From contig OY726561.1 in assembly GCA_963383645.1 (NCBI GenBank), positions 138,892,727 to 138,956,726 of the forward strand: 64,000 bases of DNA, in the 5' to 3' direction. The notes under the pieces were generated by a model. The model saw only the letters and a program-made list of their open reading frames with translations. It was not told where the DNA came from and ran no database searches. Below, piece after piece: positions 42,990 through 53,611 of this stretch; position 1 is the stretch's first letter, and every line of letters begins with the position of its first letter. The position numbers and the translations under genes are program-made. Origin of the DNA: Muscardinus avellanarius (taxonomy: Eukaryota; Chordata; Mammalia; Rodentia; Gliridae).

Positions 42990-45317
42990 CCTCAATCTAC
43001 ATTCCACAGTTTCGGCGCCATCTTGTTAGCTACCCTTCCTCCCCCGGGAAGATGGCTGCGCACACTGCAAGTGTAGCACAGGAGAACTCGGGGCATGCCA
43101 CACGGTGCCCGACTTTCCACTCCGACACAAGTGCGTGCCAGACACGACACCGGGAGACTGTCCTGTGGGGCTGACCCCTCGACAAGGCAAGAGGTCAGCT
43201 GGACCCGCCTGACTCCCCTAACCAAGAGAGGCTGAGTGCCCAGCTCTTGAAACATCATTAGAGTGGGGGGGGGGGCATAAAAGTCCCCTCCTCTTCAAAT
43301 AGTACCAATGAAACTTCTAATTTTGTCCTTCAAAATAGAAGTTGACTTTTTGGGAAACATGTCACTAGAGAATTTTCTGTCCGTGTCCCATGCCTCCCTT
43401 CCTGGAAGCACTTTATTAAGTGGGTCATCTCATGCCACAAAAGAGAACCATGGGGGAGCGTGGCCATGTCGCCTGCAGCTCCAGTTACCAGCACAACACG
43501 CAAGCAGCTTATGACGCCTCTGGCGCGATTCGTCCTTTACATCTGTCCCCTCTGCCACACTTTTTCCCAAATGAACCGCCAGACTTAGTGGCCAGATATT
43601 GTTATTTCTTCTAACAATTCTGTCCATGTGTGAAAGCAGTTCTTAGGAACACCTGTTTCATAAATTGTAAGTGATCAGACAGCATACATTTCAGGCAGTA
43701 ATGAATGCTTGATTCTAAACCAAAGGCAGGCATGTTGAACAAATTTTTAAAATACTTCTACACCCATGTGCTAGAGTTTCCTATGAGAAATCAGAGCTCT
43801 TGATTGGTTAGAAGGATCGAGAACTGGAGCTTCTCGATCGCCCACCCCCCACACAGGAGAAATGACAGGTGACACCCAAACGATCTCCGTGATCAATACA
43901 GCTTATTAATAATCCGCTGAAGCCTATTAGAATGATTTGTTTTGAAAATCCTGGTGACATTAACACAGAGCACAAACATCTATACGAGTGTGTGTCTAGG
44001 CCCTGAGACTTTCTCTGTCGACATAGTAATGCTCCAAAATTTATATCTGCGGCACCAGAAATGATCAAGGAATCAGACATTCAGCTCTGATACAGTCGGC
44101 GAGTCTGCATATTCAGGAGGAAGCAGAGGACACATGGTTTCATTATAGGACTGCAGCTTAATCTCAGGATCCAAATGTCCTAAGTTCAAATAAGGCGTCA
44201 GGAGGCCGTCTGCCCTTCTGACTACCAAGTCTGAACAAGCCACCAAGAGCAGGTGGCTGAGGCTGCCTCGCAGGGCTGGACCCGCGCCCACGAACCGAAC
44301 CGGCAAGCTATGGAAACACCACACCCAGAAATAAGCCGCCAGTGACTTGTAAAGAGAATATAAACAGAAATGATACCTGCTCTTCAGCTCTCTGATTTCC
44401 CAGCGTAGATAAGTATTTCCTAATTGCTTGGAGAGGATACTTTTTGAAAAAGGAGACTCTAGCTGGAGGCAAAAGATTATCCATATCGAGAAAAGCAAAA
44501 GAGTCCTGGTGGGCTCCTCCCGGTCAGCAGCAGACGAATCTAGAAAACTCTGCCACTCCTCGGCTGCGGAAGATTGATCTGTTGTTCGACCACTTCCCTG
44601 CAAACCAAGCAGAGGTTGTTCTCCTGTGCCTTTCTCTTTGGGGGAGCGTTCCTGGAGAAATTAGCCAGCTGAGGATGAACAGCCTCTAGAAGCGTCCAGA
44701 AATGCAGGGCCCTCGGAGGAATTTAAGGGCTGGTCCACAGAATGCAAATTGCCTGGTGGCAGTGAGGCGGCTGGCCTATTTCTAGTATCAGCGTTCTGCT
44801 GCCAGCTATGTTAATAGTAGCTAGCTGGAGGCTCTCCGTGCCCACAGATTCTCACGAGGGTTTACTGTCATTCTTCTGACAGGTCTTCTAGTTTTTGAAG
44901 AGGGCAGGGCGTGTGGTTTTTCCAGTCTCCTCCTGGATGTCTTATCAGCACGGCCACACACGGACACCCTTCAGCTGCGTCTCAGCTCTAAAGCGCCGAT
45001 TCATTCAGCTTTGTTGTGGGAGACTTCTAAAAAAAAGAAAGAAATGAACACATTAGCTCACTTGTCATGGTTACCCGACTCAGCTGCGGCGCCCAATTCG
45101 TCCGCTTTGCATTAGGATGTATCAGACTACGTGCTCAGTGACCAGAGAGCTTACATTAATTGAACATTAGCTGCACACAGATTCTGTTCTGAGTTAAAAG
45201 GCTTCTCTCCTTGGATCCTTATCGCAGATCCACAGGCTGGGTTCAGAGACATTAGATTTCCTCCGGCTTTATTCTGCATACAAGGGAGAGAAAACGTTAT
45301 GTTTTACTTTCTAATTA
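42989..45317. other. Repeat-poor unique stretch, no gene recognised
   Basis: Over 2 kb without a SINE, unusual here. A 176-codon minus-strand ORF at 44073-44603 has no known motif. Sequence with several AT-rich homeobox-like words near 44750-44830 could be a conserved non-coding element, but I cannot test this. Confidence 0.4.
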
Positions 45318-45420
45318 TTAGGAAAGAAAAGGGAAAAAAAGAAAGGAAGAAAGGAAGGGAGGAAGGAAGGGAGGGAGGAAGAGAGAGAAGAAGGAAGGGA
45401 AGGAAAGAGGGAGGGAGGGA
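45318..45420 (+). repeat. (AAGG)n/(GGGA)n purine tract
   Basis: About 100 bp of AAGG, GAGG and GGGA units without pyrimidines. Confidence 0.9.
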
Positions 45421-46507
45421 CTATAATAAGAGGTCTGTGGCCTTGGGAACACAAGAAGATCAGTCTGAAATTCCATTTTCATAGTACTCAGGTTCCTAAA
45501 CTAAGTCCTCAACTGGACTGTTCTTTTCTCATCTTTTTCAACCTTGCAGTAGCTGGATCATTTAATGAAAGCATGTGGTCACGTGGCTCGACATAAAAAA
45601 CCGTGCAGCCCAGATGTTTATTTGCTTTAGAGTGAAAAGAGAGAGCTGGTCTTTCCCGTCAGAGAAAGCTGTGGTTGGGGTGAAGGAGGGGCAGGCAGGG
45701 GTGGGGAGCCAACTGCGCTGCAGCCTGAGCTGTCACCCCACCACCGAGATGGTCTGGACGGGCCACAGCCTTCAGGGAGTGCGCCGCTGGCCTCAAGTGG
45801 GCTGTACTGCGGGCGCCCTGCCCACCTGCCAGGCTGGCACGGTGCCCATTGGCCGGGTCATCTTCCAAACTCACCAGGACCAACCTGGCCGTTCCATATC
45901 ATTTGCATGCAGCTTCTGGGGCCGGCTCCTAGGGCAGGCTGTGTCCCTGTCACCCCTCTGAGGTCAGGACTACAGGCTCACCAGGTGCTGCGTGGCCTCC
46001 TCTGGGCTCTAATGAGACCAGGAGGGACGCAGCGTGCTCGGGAACCCCGGAATGTTCCCCCTTCCTGCTACTTCACGTCCCAGAAAAACAAAAAACAAAA
46101 ACAACAACAACAAAAAAAAAACAAGAGCCTTCAAAACCCAGACACCCTGGGCTGACTGACGGCCCTAGAAAGAGAGGAGGCCGGGGCTGTCGGAGTAGGC
46201 AAAAGTGCCGTTCACAGTGGCCCTGGAGGCGGCCCTTTTGCTCCTGTTACTGGAACACCGAGGCCGCCAGGGCTGCGCTGCACTGTGGGCGGAGGCCAGC
46301 AGCCCACCCAGCGCCCACAGCACGGTTGGCCATCCAAGCCTGGGACCCAGAGCAGGTCCCCTGATGTCGTTTCCTGCACGTCCTTCCTGAGCTGAAGTGG
46401 AAAGGAGATGAGGAGCAGGGAAACACCCGCAGAAGCAAAAGTCGGTCCTCTTGCATTGAGCATAAAAAGAAATGCGGAGGGGACAGCAGTGTAGTTAAAA
46501 GTCCCTT
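45421..46507. other. No gene recognised
   Basis: Unique, fairly GC-rich sequence; 128-codon plus-strand ORF at 45575-45961 has no known motif. Confidence 0.4.
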
Positions 46508-46632
46508 GGCTAGGGCGTTGGGGCGCATGCTTGTAATCCCCGCGCTTGGGAGGCGGAGACAGGAGGATCGCGCAGGTTCATAGTCAGCCGCGCTGGCTTA
46601 AGAGACCCTGCTTCCAAATTAAAAATAAAAAG
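46508..46632 (+). repeat. SINE left half only
   Basis: GGGGCGCATGCTTGTAATCC to AAGAGACCCTGCTTCC. Flanked by AAAAGTCCCTTGGCTA at 46497 and 46628: insertion of a truncated or monomeric form with its own target duplication. Confidence 0.85.
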
Positions 46633-46689
46633 TCCCTTGGCTATCAATTGATAGCAGTGATAAACCATATAACACCTTATCAGGGCACG

Positions 46690-46798
46690 GGCTAAATTCA
46701 AATATTATCTTATATAGTCCTACAACCCACTATGGAAAAACTAAGGCTTAGAGAAGGTAAACCATATGCTAAGGCCACATAGCTGTAAAAGAAGAGAA
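46690..46798 (+). repeat. MIR-like ancient SINE
   Basis: CTATGGAAAAACTAAGGCTT, GAGAAGGTAAACCATATGC and AAGGCCACATAGCTG fit the MIR core. Confidence 0.6.
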
Positions 46799-46800
46799 GG

Positions 46801-46803
46801 ATT

Positions 46804-46843
<40 letters not shown>

Positions 46844-46845
46844 TT
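46801..46845 (+). repeat. (TTTC)n microsatellite
   Basis: About eleven units joined to the 3' end of an antisense SINE. Confidence 0.9.
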
Positions 46846-46847
46846 GG

Positions 46848-47080
46848 AAGGGGTACTGGGAATTGAACCCAGACCTTTATCATTTTTATTTAATTTTTTA
46901 AATTTGGTGCTAGAGATTGAACTCAAGGACATTCTACCTACGGGCTATACCTCTGGCCCTTTATTTTTAATTTTGAAAAAAGGTCTTGCTAAGTTGCTGA
47001 GGCTGGCCTTGAACCTGCAGTCCTCCTGGCTCAACCTCCCAAGCACAGGGACTACAGGGGTGTGCCACCAAGTTCTGCTA
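46848..47080 (-). repeat. Antisense SINE with doubled right half
   Basis: Two antisense right-half starts (GGTACTGGGAATTGAACCC at 46851 and GGTGCTAGAGATTGAACTC at 46906) precede one left half ending GTGTGCCACCAAG, so one SINE right half sits on another. Confidence 0.75.
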
Positions 47081-47202
47081 GAAGAAGGGTTCCGGACCAG
47101 ATCGAGTCTGTTTTCCCCATTAGTAGATGGCATGGCCTCTTAACCCACACCTGGAAATTAATTCCTGTAGACCTCTCTGCTTATCAACCTGAAGAAGGAC
47201 AC

Positions 47203-47415
47203 AGCGGGGCGTGGTGGCGCACGCTTGTCCCAGCATTTGGGAGGCTGAGACCGGAGGATCGTGGTTTGCAGACAGCCTCAGCTACTTAGTGAGGCCTTAC
47301 TCAAGTTACTGAGACCCTGTTTCAAAATAAAGAGTAAAAAAGAGGGCAGGGGGGTGTAGCTCAGAGGTAGAATGTCCCTGGGCTCCATCCCCAGAACCAC
47401 AAAAAAAAAAAAAAA
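47203..47415 (+). repeat. Dimeric SINE, subfamily B
   Basis: GCGGGGCGTGGTGGCGCACG start with a small deletion after GCTTG; GGGGGGTGTAGCTCAGAGG; A tail. Confidence 0.85.
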
Positions 47416-47531
47416 GGGAAAAGAATAAAGAAGGAAGATGCAGGGGCAGGGGGGGGGGGGATTGCCTGCTAAGGAGAAATGCGAAAGTGGACTACCAGGA
47501 ATTTATAGAGTAAGGTTATTAAAGACCAGGC
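47416..47531. other. Short unique spacer with G run
   Basis: Contains a 10-12 bp G homopolymer at about 47449-47460. Confidence 0.5.
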
Positions 47532-47726
47532 CTAGCCAGGAGTTGGTGGTCCACATCTGTAATCCTAGTACTTAGGAGGTTGACACAGGAGAATTGCAGG
47601 TTTGAGGACAGCCTAAGCAACACAGCAAGATTCTCGGCAACCTAGCAAGACCTTGTTTCAAAACAAAAAATAAAAAGGGCTGGGGGTGTAGGTTGGAATG
47701 TCCCTTGCTCGGATCTCCAGTACCAA

Positions 47727-47772
<46 letters not shown>
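47532..47772 (+). repeat. Dimeric SINE ending in (CA)n
   Basis: GTTGGTGGTCCACATCTGTA start, right half GGGCTGGGGGTGTAGG, then 44 bp of CA at 47729-47772. Confidence 0.8.
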
Positions 47773-47774
<2 letters not shown>

Positions 47775-47782
47775 AGTAGAAG

Positions 47783-47906
47783 ATATGTAGTGGGGTGTGG
47801 TTGGTGCCTGTAATCCTAGTACTTAGAAGGCGGAGACAGGAAGATTGCAGGTTGAAGGCCAGACTTAGCAACTTAGCAAGGCCCTATTTCAAAATTAAAA
47901 AATAAG
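47783..47906 (+). repeat. SINE left half, split by half-L1 copy 2
   Basis: GTGGGGTGTGGTTGGTGCCT to CCCTATTTCAAAATTAAAAA. Its right half reappears at 50697 after the L1. Confidence 0.75.
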
Positions 47907-47909
47907 GGA

Positions 47910-48658
47910 CTTCCGGGAAGATGGTGACCGAGAAAAGCGGGGCTTAAGAGCCCCGCTAACAACCAATCTCCATTACCACAAAATCAGCGCCTTTCATAGC
48001 CAGAAAACACCATCACCAGAGAAACAAAAAAATCACCAGGCTCCAGAGAGAAAGCGGACTGAGAACAGAGCTCAGAGCCACAGAGGAGATACACCGGCCT
48101 CACGCCCGAGGACGCGGCAGAAGTGCCATACTGCCAGGGGCAGCGGCGAGTTCACCGGATGGCTACAGCAAGCCGAGGTGAGCCGCTGCGGAACAGCCAG
48201 GCGGGATCATTCGGTGCAGGGAGCATCTAAAGCTCCCAGTGGCTGAGCTCAGCACACGCTGCAGGGACTCAGAGTGGAACTCAAAACCAAGAAGAAATAA
48301 GCCAGCCTCACGGCCGAGGGCGTAGCAGCGGCGCCATATTGCCACTGGCGGCAGCAGCAGAGAATTCACCGAACCCAGTACAGCTACATCTGCGTACTCA
48401 AGAACAGTGAGTCAAATTGCGGGCCACAGAGGAGAAATCCCAGTACTGTACTCCCTGGGACTTGACCCAGTGGGGGAGTGGCAGTGGCAGAGATATCACA
48501 CCATAGGATAACGTGCAACCTGGCACCCCCCCCCCATAGTTTAAAGCAGCCTCTATCGACTCCCTGGGTCGGAGACTCTGTGATACAACCCAGTAAAGGA
48601 GTAGTGGGGTCTGAGATACTACAGACTTGAGATCCAGAGCACCTTAAGTGAAGTCATA
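47910..48658 (+). promoter_or_regulatory. L1 5' UTR of copy 2 with two ~207-bp monomer-like blocks
   Basis: Related blocks start at CCGGCCTCACGCCCGAGG (48094) and CCAGCCTCACGGCCGAGG (48302); each continues with a GCGGC.GCCATA.TGCCA core and a TTCACCG word. Tandem promoter monomers are known from mouse and rat L1. GAAGATGGTG at the 5' tip is a YY1-type site with one change from copy 1. Confidence 0.6.
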
Positions 48659-49621
48659 GTGACCCAAGGGAAGAATCCAGAGAAGGCACAAACTTCCGAA
48701 ATCATGGGAAAGAGGAATAACACTGGAGCAATGAATGCCCACAACCCCACAACATCAGAACACGATAAAACAGAAAATCAGAGATTTCTAGAAGATCAAA
48801 TCAGAAAAATAACTGTAGAAATAATAGAGGTGCTTCGAAAAGAACTCAGAGAGAGCCAAAAAGAGATAAAGGATGCAATTAATGAAGTAAAGGCCTCAAT
48901 TCAAAGCACAAACAACCGATTAGACCACATGGAGAACAGAATCTCGCTCTTAGAAGATGATCATTCCAAAAATGAACGCATAGTTTCTAATCTAGAAAAA
49001 AATATCCGACAGCAGGAATCTGACACTGAAGAAATATGGGCCCATTTTAAGAGAGCTAACCTAAGAATAATTGGAATAGAGGAGGGAAAAGAAAGTGAAA
49101 CCAAAGGGATCAACAATCTCTTCAAGGAAGTAATAGCAGAAAATTTTCCAAACATAGAGCAAGAGGTTGATACACAGATCCAGGAAACTTACAGAACTCC
49201 CTTTAGACAGGATCGGAGAAGAGGATCCCCACACCACATAATTGTCAAAATGACCAATGTGGAAGCCAAGCAGAGAATCTTAAAGGCAACAAAAGCAAAG
49301 GGCCAAGTGACATTCAGAGGCAAACCAATTTGAATCACTCCAGACTTCCCAAAACAAGTCATGAGAGCCAGAAGGGCTTGGAGTAACATATTCCAAACTC
49401 TGAAAGAAAACAACTTCCAGCCCAAAATTTCCTACCCAGCAAAACTTTCTATCAAATTAGATGGAGAAATAAGAAGCTTCCATGACAAACAGAAACTGAA
49501 GGAATTTATGTCTTCAAAACCAGCACTAGAGAAAATACTCAAAGAGATTAACTACAAAGAAGAAATAGGTAACACACACCAGAACCAGAGGAACAAGAGT
49601 TTCCATCCAACAGACAACTAA
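48659..49621 (+). pseudogene. L1 ORF1, one premature stop (copy 2)
   Basis: Same 320-codon frame as copy 1, but codon 225 is TGA (49331-49333) where copy 1 has CGA (Arg): a CpG-type transition. Beyond it the frame stays open to the normal stop at 49619-49621. In the first 224 residues I count 11 differences from copy 1, spread over coiled coil and RRM, for about 95% identity. The truncated product would keep the coiled coil and RRM but lose the C-terminal domain needed for strong RNA binding. Confidence 0.85.
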
Positions 49622-50345
49622 GATTGGTTATCTGTGGAGATTCATTACTTATGTTAGTCTTTTACCTATCTCTAAATGGTATTGTTTGCCTTTATTGTTG
49701 TTAATTTTTAGGATTTCTAGTTGGAATATTAATATACCTTCAGATATAGCATTTGGAAATATTTTATCGCATTCTATTAGTAACTGTTAACTCTGTTTAC
49801 ATTGTCTTTGGATATACAATATTTTTTTTTATTTTTTAGGGAGTTTGTATACTCTTCTGTTGCCTGTGCCATTGAAATCATATCCAAGAAATCACTGCCA
49901 ATTTCAATGTTGTGAGGTTTTATGACCCAGATTTTCTTCTAAAAGTTTATAGTCTTAAGATTTATATTTAGGTCTTTTATCTATTTTGAGTTAATACTTG
50001 TATATGGGATTAGGTAAGGGTCCAATTTTATTCTTTTCCATGTAATTATTATTTTTCAGCAATATTTAGTTAAAAGATTATTATTTCCACCACCAAATGT
50101 TCGTGGAAACCTTGTCAAAAATAACTTGATAATATAGGGAAGAATTTAGCTCTAGGCTTATATTTAACTCCAATGGTTTATATATCTGCCTTTAGAACAG
50201 TACTACACTGTTTCAATTATTGTAGCTTTATATGGTTTGAAATCAGAAAATATATATCTTCTAGCTTAGTTCTTTTTCAAGATCGTTTTGGGCATCTAGA
50301 ATCCATATTCCATATTAGGATAGATTTTTTTCTGAAAAATAAATA
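49622..50345 (-). repeat. Reversed L1 ORF2 3' fragment within copy 2
   Basis: Antisense to ORF1: GGTAAGGGTCCAATTTTATT, CCTTGTCAAAAATAAC and TATGGTTTGAAATCAG are reverse complements of L1 ORF2 landmarks. Matches the plus-strand block in copy 1 along its length. Confidence 0.75.
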
Positions 50346-50696
50346 TATAAACATATGATAGTTTCACTTAAAAAAAACAGAAAAAAAATATTCTCTGGTA
50401 AGAAAGAAAGGAAAAAGAAATACTGAAATGTTATCTTTAAGTCATCAAAAGCTTGGTATCAGACAAATGAAACTGTTATGTGAGATTATCATTTTTAATT
50501 TTAGATAAATTGCCATAATACTAGATGTCAACCACTAAGCCAAGCATGGGAGGGAGGGATGGGGAGAGAATGGGTTGGGGATCGGGTGGGGACTGACTGG
50601 GTGATGTGTGCATGTATGTCTACAAAAGTTTGTATCCCACTATGATGTATGAATACAGTGCACCAATAAAAAAAAAAAGAAAAAAAAAAGAAAAAA

Positions 50697-50785
50697 TAAA
50701 AAGGTCTGGGTAAGTATAGCTCAGAGTACAGCCCAGGAATGCCCCTGGGCTCCATTCTCAGGACCACCACCCGAAAAAATAAAAC
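50697..50785 (+). repeat. SINE right half, second part of the SINE at 47783
   Basis: AAGGTCTGGGTAAGTATAGC to GGCTCCATTCTCAGGACC. Confidence 0.7.
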
Positions 50786-50789
50786 CGAG

Positions 50790-51595
50790 TATAAGCAAAT
50801 CCTTGTTAGTTTGTACACTTAACAGCCACCCCCTGGATTCTCTTATAGAAAAACAGCCCACGCGAACCCCGAGCTTAGGAAGCCCTGGTTCGCGGCTGCG
50901 GTGCACTGCTTCAGGGGAGTCATGTTTCCCCTGCTCCTATATAAATGGCTTAAAATGTGGGAAATCCCAATTTCTTCACTTGCAAACAGCAGCAAGAAGC
51001 AAAAACAATTCCAGGACTCACGGCAGCAAGGGGGTGAGAAAGAGGGAGACGGTACGGTTTTCTCCTTTTCAAGTGTTGGAGAAATGGGGTGAAAATAGGA
51101 GTCTGCGACGCCCAGAGCACCGTGTGCCGCACACAGTAGGTGTCTCATTAACACACACCAACGCGTATTTATTCACGGGGAAAGAGACAAACAGAAGAGG
51201 AGGACCCAGTGGGTTACGTTCATGTGGAGAGGCAGAACAGGAAAGCAGGGAAGCGTGTTTCTGCTCCATCTTTGAATTTCCAGTTGCCTCAGGGACTCTA
51301 TGGAAACCTACCCAGGGACTCTATGGAAAGCCCACCCATCTCTCTTTACTTCTATTCCGCGCTGGAACTTTCTACCAAGGAAATTATCTGGAATGAATCT
51401 AGCCCCATACAGAGTGAAGAAGGGCAAAAGCTGCTAGCTGAGAAAACAGACACTGCTTTTAGTTACAAATTCCACTGAGAAATCTCTCTCATCCCATCAG
51501 ATCTGCAGTTACTGGCCTCATATCTCGTTCTCCCAAGGACAGCGAGGAAGAAAATCAGAGAGGAAAGAGTGGATGCAGCCCCAAATCCCATCTTT
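50790..51595. other. No gene recognised
   Basis: Unique sequence with a 197-codon plus-strand ORF at 50803-51396 overlapped by several others on both strands; no known motif. Contains the 23-bp duplication below and an L2-like trace near 51125. Confidence 0.4.
51291..51336 (+). repeat. 23-bp tandem duplication
   Basis: AGGGACTCTATGGAAA occurs at 51291 and 51314, units differing by two bases. Confidence 0.85.
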
Positions 51596-51825
51596 TTTTT
51601 TTTTTTTTTTTTTTTTTTGCAGTACTAGGAATTGAACCCAGGGGCATTCTACCTCCAAGCCACACCCCTAGCCCTATTTTTTATTCTTAATTTTGAAACA
51701 GGGTCTCACTAAGTTGTGGAGGGTCTCACCATGTAGCAGAGGCTGGCCATGACCGTGATCCTCCTGCCCCAGCCTCCCAAGTGCTGGGATCACAAGTGTG
51801 TGCCACCGGCCTGGCTCCACATCCC
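51593..51825 (-). repeat. Dimeric SINE, antisense
   Basis: T run, AGGAATTGAACCCAGGGGCA, to GTGTGTGCCACCGGCCTGGC. Flanked by AAATCCCATCTTTTT and ACATCCCATTTTATT. Confidence 0.8.
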
Positions 51826-51954
51826 ATTTTATTGTGTGATCAAAACACTTCTGTTACGTCACAGGATGTTTTCTTGGGACTCTTAATTCATAAGGAGTGA
51901 TTATCCGACATCTGCATGTAGTGTGTGTGTGTATGTGTGAGTTGTTTCTTTTCT

Positions 51955-52152
51955 TTCTTTTTTTTTTTTTTTTCAGTACTGGGAATGGAACCCAGGGGCA
52001 TTCTACCTCTGAGCTACACCCCCTTTCTTATTTTTTATTCTTTATTTTGAAACTGGGCCTCACTAAGTAGCTGAGCCTGTCCACGAACCGTGATCCTCAG
52101 GTCTCAGCCTCCTGCATGCTGGGATTACAAGCGTGCGCCACCAGGCCCGGCT
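51955..52152 (-). repeat. Dimeric SINE, antisense
   Basis: T run, AGTACTGGGAATGGAACCC, to GCGTGCGCCACCAGGCCCGG. Confidence 0.85.
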
Positions 52153-52309
52153 TCCAAATCCTTTTCCAATCACTATCCAGCAATTTTTCTCTAAACCTTA
52201 CAGCCTTTCTGTGCCTTTGCTTCCCTGTTCCAAGTGTTAATATCTCAAATTTAACAGGAACTTTGTACCCATGAGATGCTTGTCCTCCACCTAAGAAAGA
52301 CATTTTTCA

Positions 52310-52602
52310 GCTGCTCATGGAGGTACATGTCTGTAATTCCAGTACTCAAGGCTGAGAGAGGAGGATAAACAAAAAATAAAAGAAGAGCCAGGGATGTTGC
52401 CTTGAGGTAGAATGACCCTGGGTTGGGAGGCTGAGACAGAAGGATCTCAGTTAACAGCCAGCCTCAGCTACTCAGTGAGGCCCTTTGCAACTCAATGAGA
52501 GCCTGTTTCAAAATAAAGAATACAAAATAGGGCTGGTGGTGTAGCTCAGAGGAAGAATGTCCCTGGGCTCCATTCCAGTACCGCAAAAAAAAAAAAAAAA
52601 AG

Positions 52603-52652
<50 letters not shown>

Positions 52653-52662
52653 ACACACACTA
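52310..52662 (+). repeat. Two fused SINEs ending in (CA)n
   Basis: First SINE (GGAGGTACATGTCTGTAATT to GAATGACCCTGGGTT) joins at 52424 to the inside of a second (GGGAGGCTGAGACAGAAGG to CTCCATTCCAGTACCGC), followed by A16 and 56 bp of CA at 52604-52660. Confidence 0.75.
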
Positions 52663-52711
52663 CATGCAGATGTAGGATAATGGCGAGACCCTTTTTCAAA
52701 ATTAAAAAAAA

Positions 52712-52848
52712 AATTGAGCATGGTGGCACATGCCTGTAATCTCAGTACTTGGGAGGCTGACACAGGATGGAGATCAGCCTTAGCAATTTAGTGAGAATCT
52801 TAGTACCCTAGCAAGACCCTGTTTCAAAACAAAAAATAAAAAACACTG
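52712..52848 (+). repeat. SINE left half
   Basis: GAGCATGGTGGCACATGCCT to AAGACCCTGTTTCAAAAC. Confidence 0.75.
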
Positions 52849-52849
52849 G

Positions 52850-53059
52850 GGCCAGGCATGGTGTCATACACTTGTAATCCCAGTACTTGGGAGGCTGAGG
52901 CAGGAGGATCCCAGGTTTGCCACCAGCCTCAGCTACTTAATAGCTTAGTTGAAGCCCTCCACAACTTGAGATCCCCTTTCAAAATAAAAAACAAAAAATA
53001 GGGCTGGAGGCATAGCTTAGAGATAGAATGCTCCTGGGCTCCATCTGCATTAACTAACA

Positions 53060-53114
<55 letters not shown>
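52850..53114 (+). repeat. Dimeric SINE ending in (CA)n
   Basis: GGCCAGGCATGGTGTCATAC, right half GGGCTGGAGGCATAGC, then 56 bp of CA at 53058-53113. Confidence 0.85.
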
Positions 53115-53116
<2 letters not shown>

Positions 53117-53219
53117 TAAAAGAAGAGAACATGTTGCCTGGAGGTAGAATGACCCTGGGTTCAATCCCCAGCACAAAAGTAATAGAAAAGAAAGGAAGAA
53201 AGGAAGGAAGGAAGGAAGG

Positions 53220-53274
<55 letters not shown>

Positions 53275-53275
53275 G
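53115..53275 (+). repeat. SINE right half ending in (AAGG)n-(AAAG)n
   Basis: ATGTTGCCTGGAGGTAGAAT to GGTTCAATCCCCAGCAC, then AAGG units and about 14 AAAG units to 53275. Confidence 0.85.
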
Positions 53276-53309
53276 CGAGCAAGCCTGCCTAGTTCAGGTC
53301 ATGAGCATG

Positions 53310-53465
53310 CGCCTGCATCGGCATTGTCTAGTTGGCTTGTTAAAGCAGATGTGGGCGCTGCCCCCGGAGTCCCCAGCTCAGTAGAGAGGGCTGGGGACAC
53401 TGCATTTGTAACAGCACCTCTGGTGGTAGCACTGCTGCTGGCCTGGGAAGCCCACTTCATGATCT
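53310..53465 (+). repeat. Possible MER5-like remnant
   Basis: GCATCGGCATTGTCTAGTTG and TTAAAGCAGATGTGGGC then AACAGCACCTCTGGTGG follow the MER5A order loosely. Confidence 0.4.
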
Positions 53466-53576
53466 ACTGCTGTGGGAGCCTTCAGGTAGAGACGTGGCAG
53501 GAGAGGGACTTCCCAGGTGGGCTTTGAAGAATACATGTCCAGTTTGCTGGAGTGCTTTGAGACCTGTCAGATACAA

Positions 53577-53611
53577 GTATGTATATATGTATGTATGTAC
53601 GTATGTGTGTA
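53577..53611 (+). repeat. (GTAT)n microsatellite
   Basis: About eight imperfect TATG units joined to the antisense SINE that follows. Confidence 0.8.

Larger units (their letters stand above)
47908..50690 (+). mobile_element. Composite half-L1, copy 2
   Basis: Same structure as copy 1 but on the plus strand: 5' UTR from TTCCGGGAAGATGGTGACC, ORF1 at 48659-49621, about 0.7 kb of antisense L1 ORF2, then 3' UTR ending CAGTGCACCAATAAA and an A tail. The ORF1 stop and the antisense junction (AACTAAGATTGGTTATCTG) match copy 1 base for base. It sits in the A-rich linker of a SINE with short AAAAAATAA duplications. Confidence 0.8.

Noticed and set aside
44073..44603. 176-codon minus-strand ORF
   Set aside because: No recognisable domain, no good splice or start context, and interspersed stops in the neighbouring frames. 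Kept only as part of a unique region.
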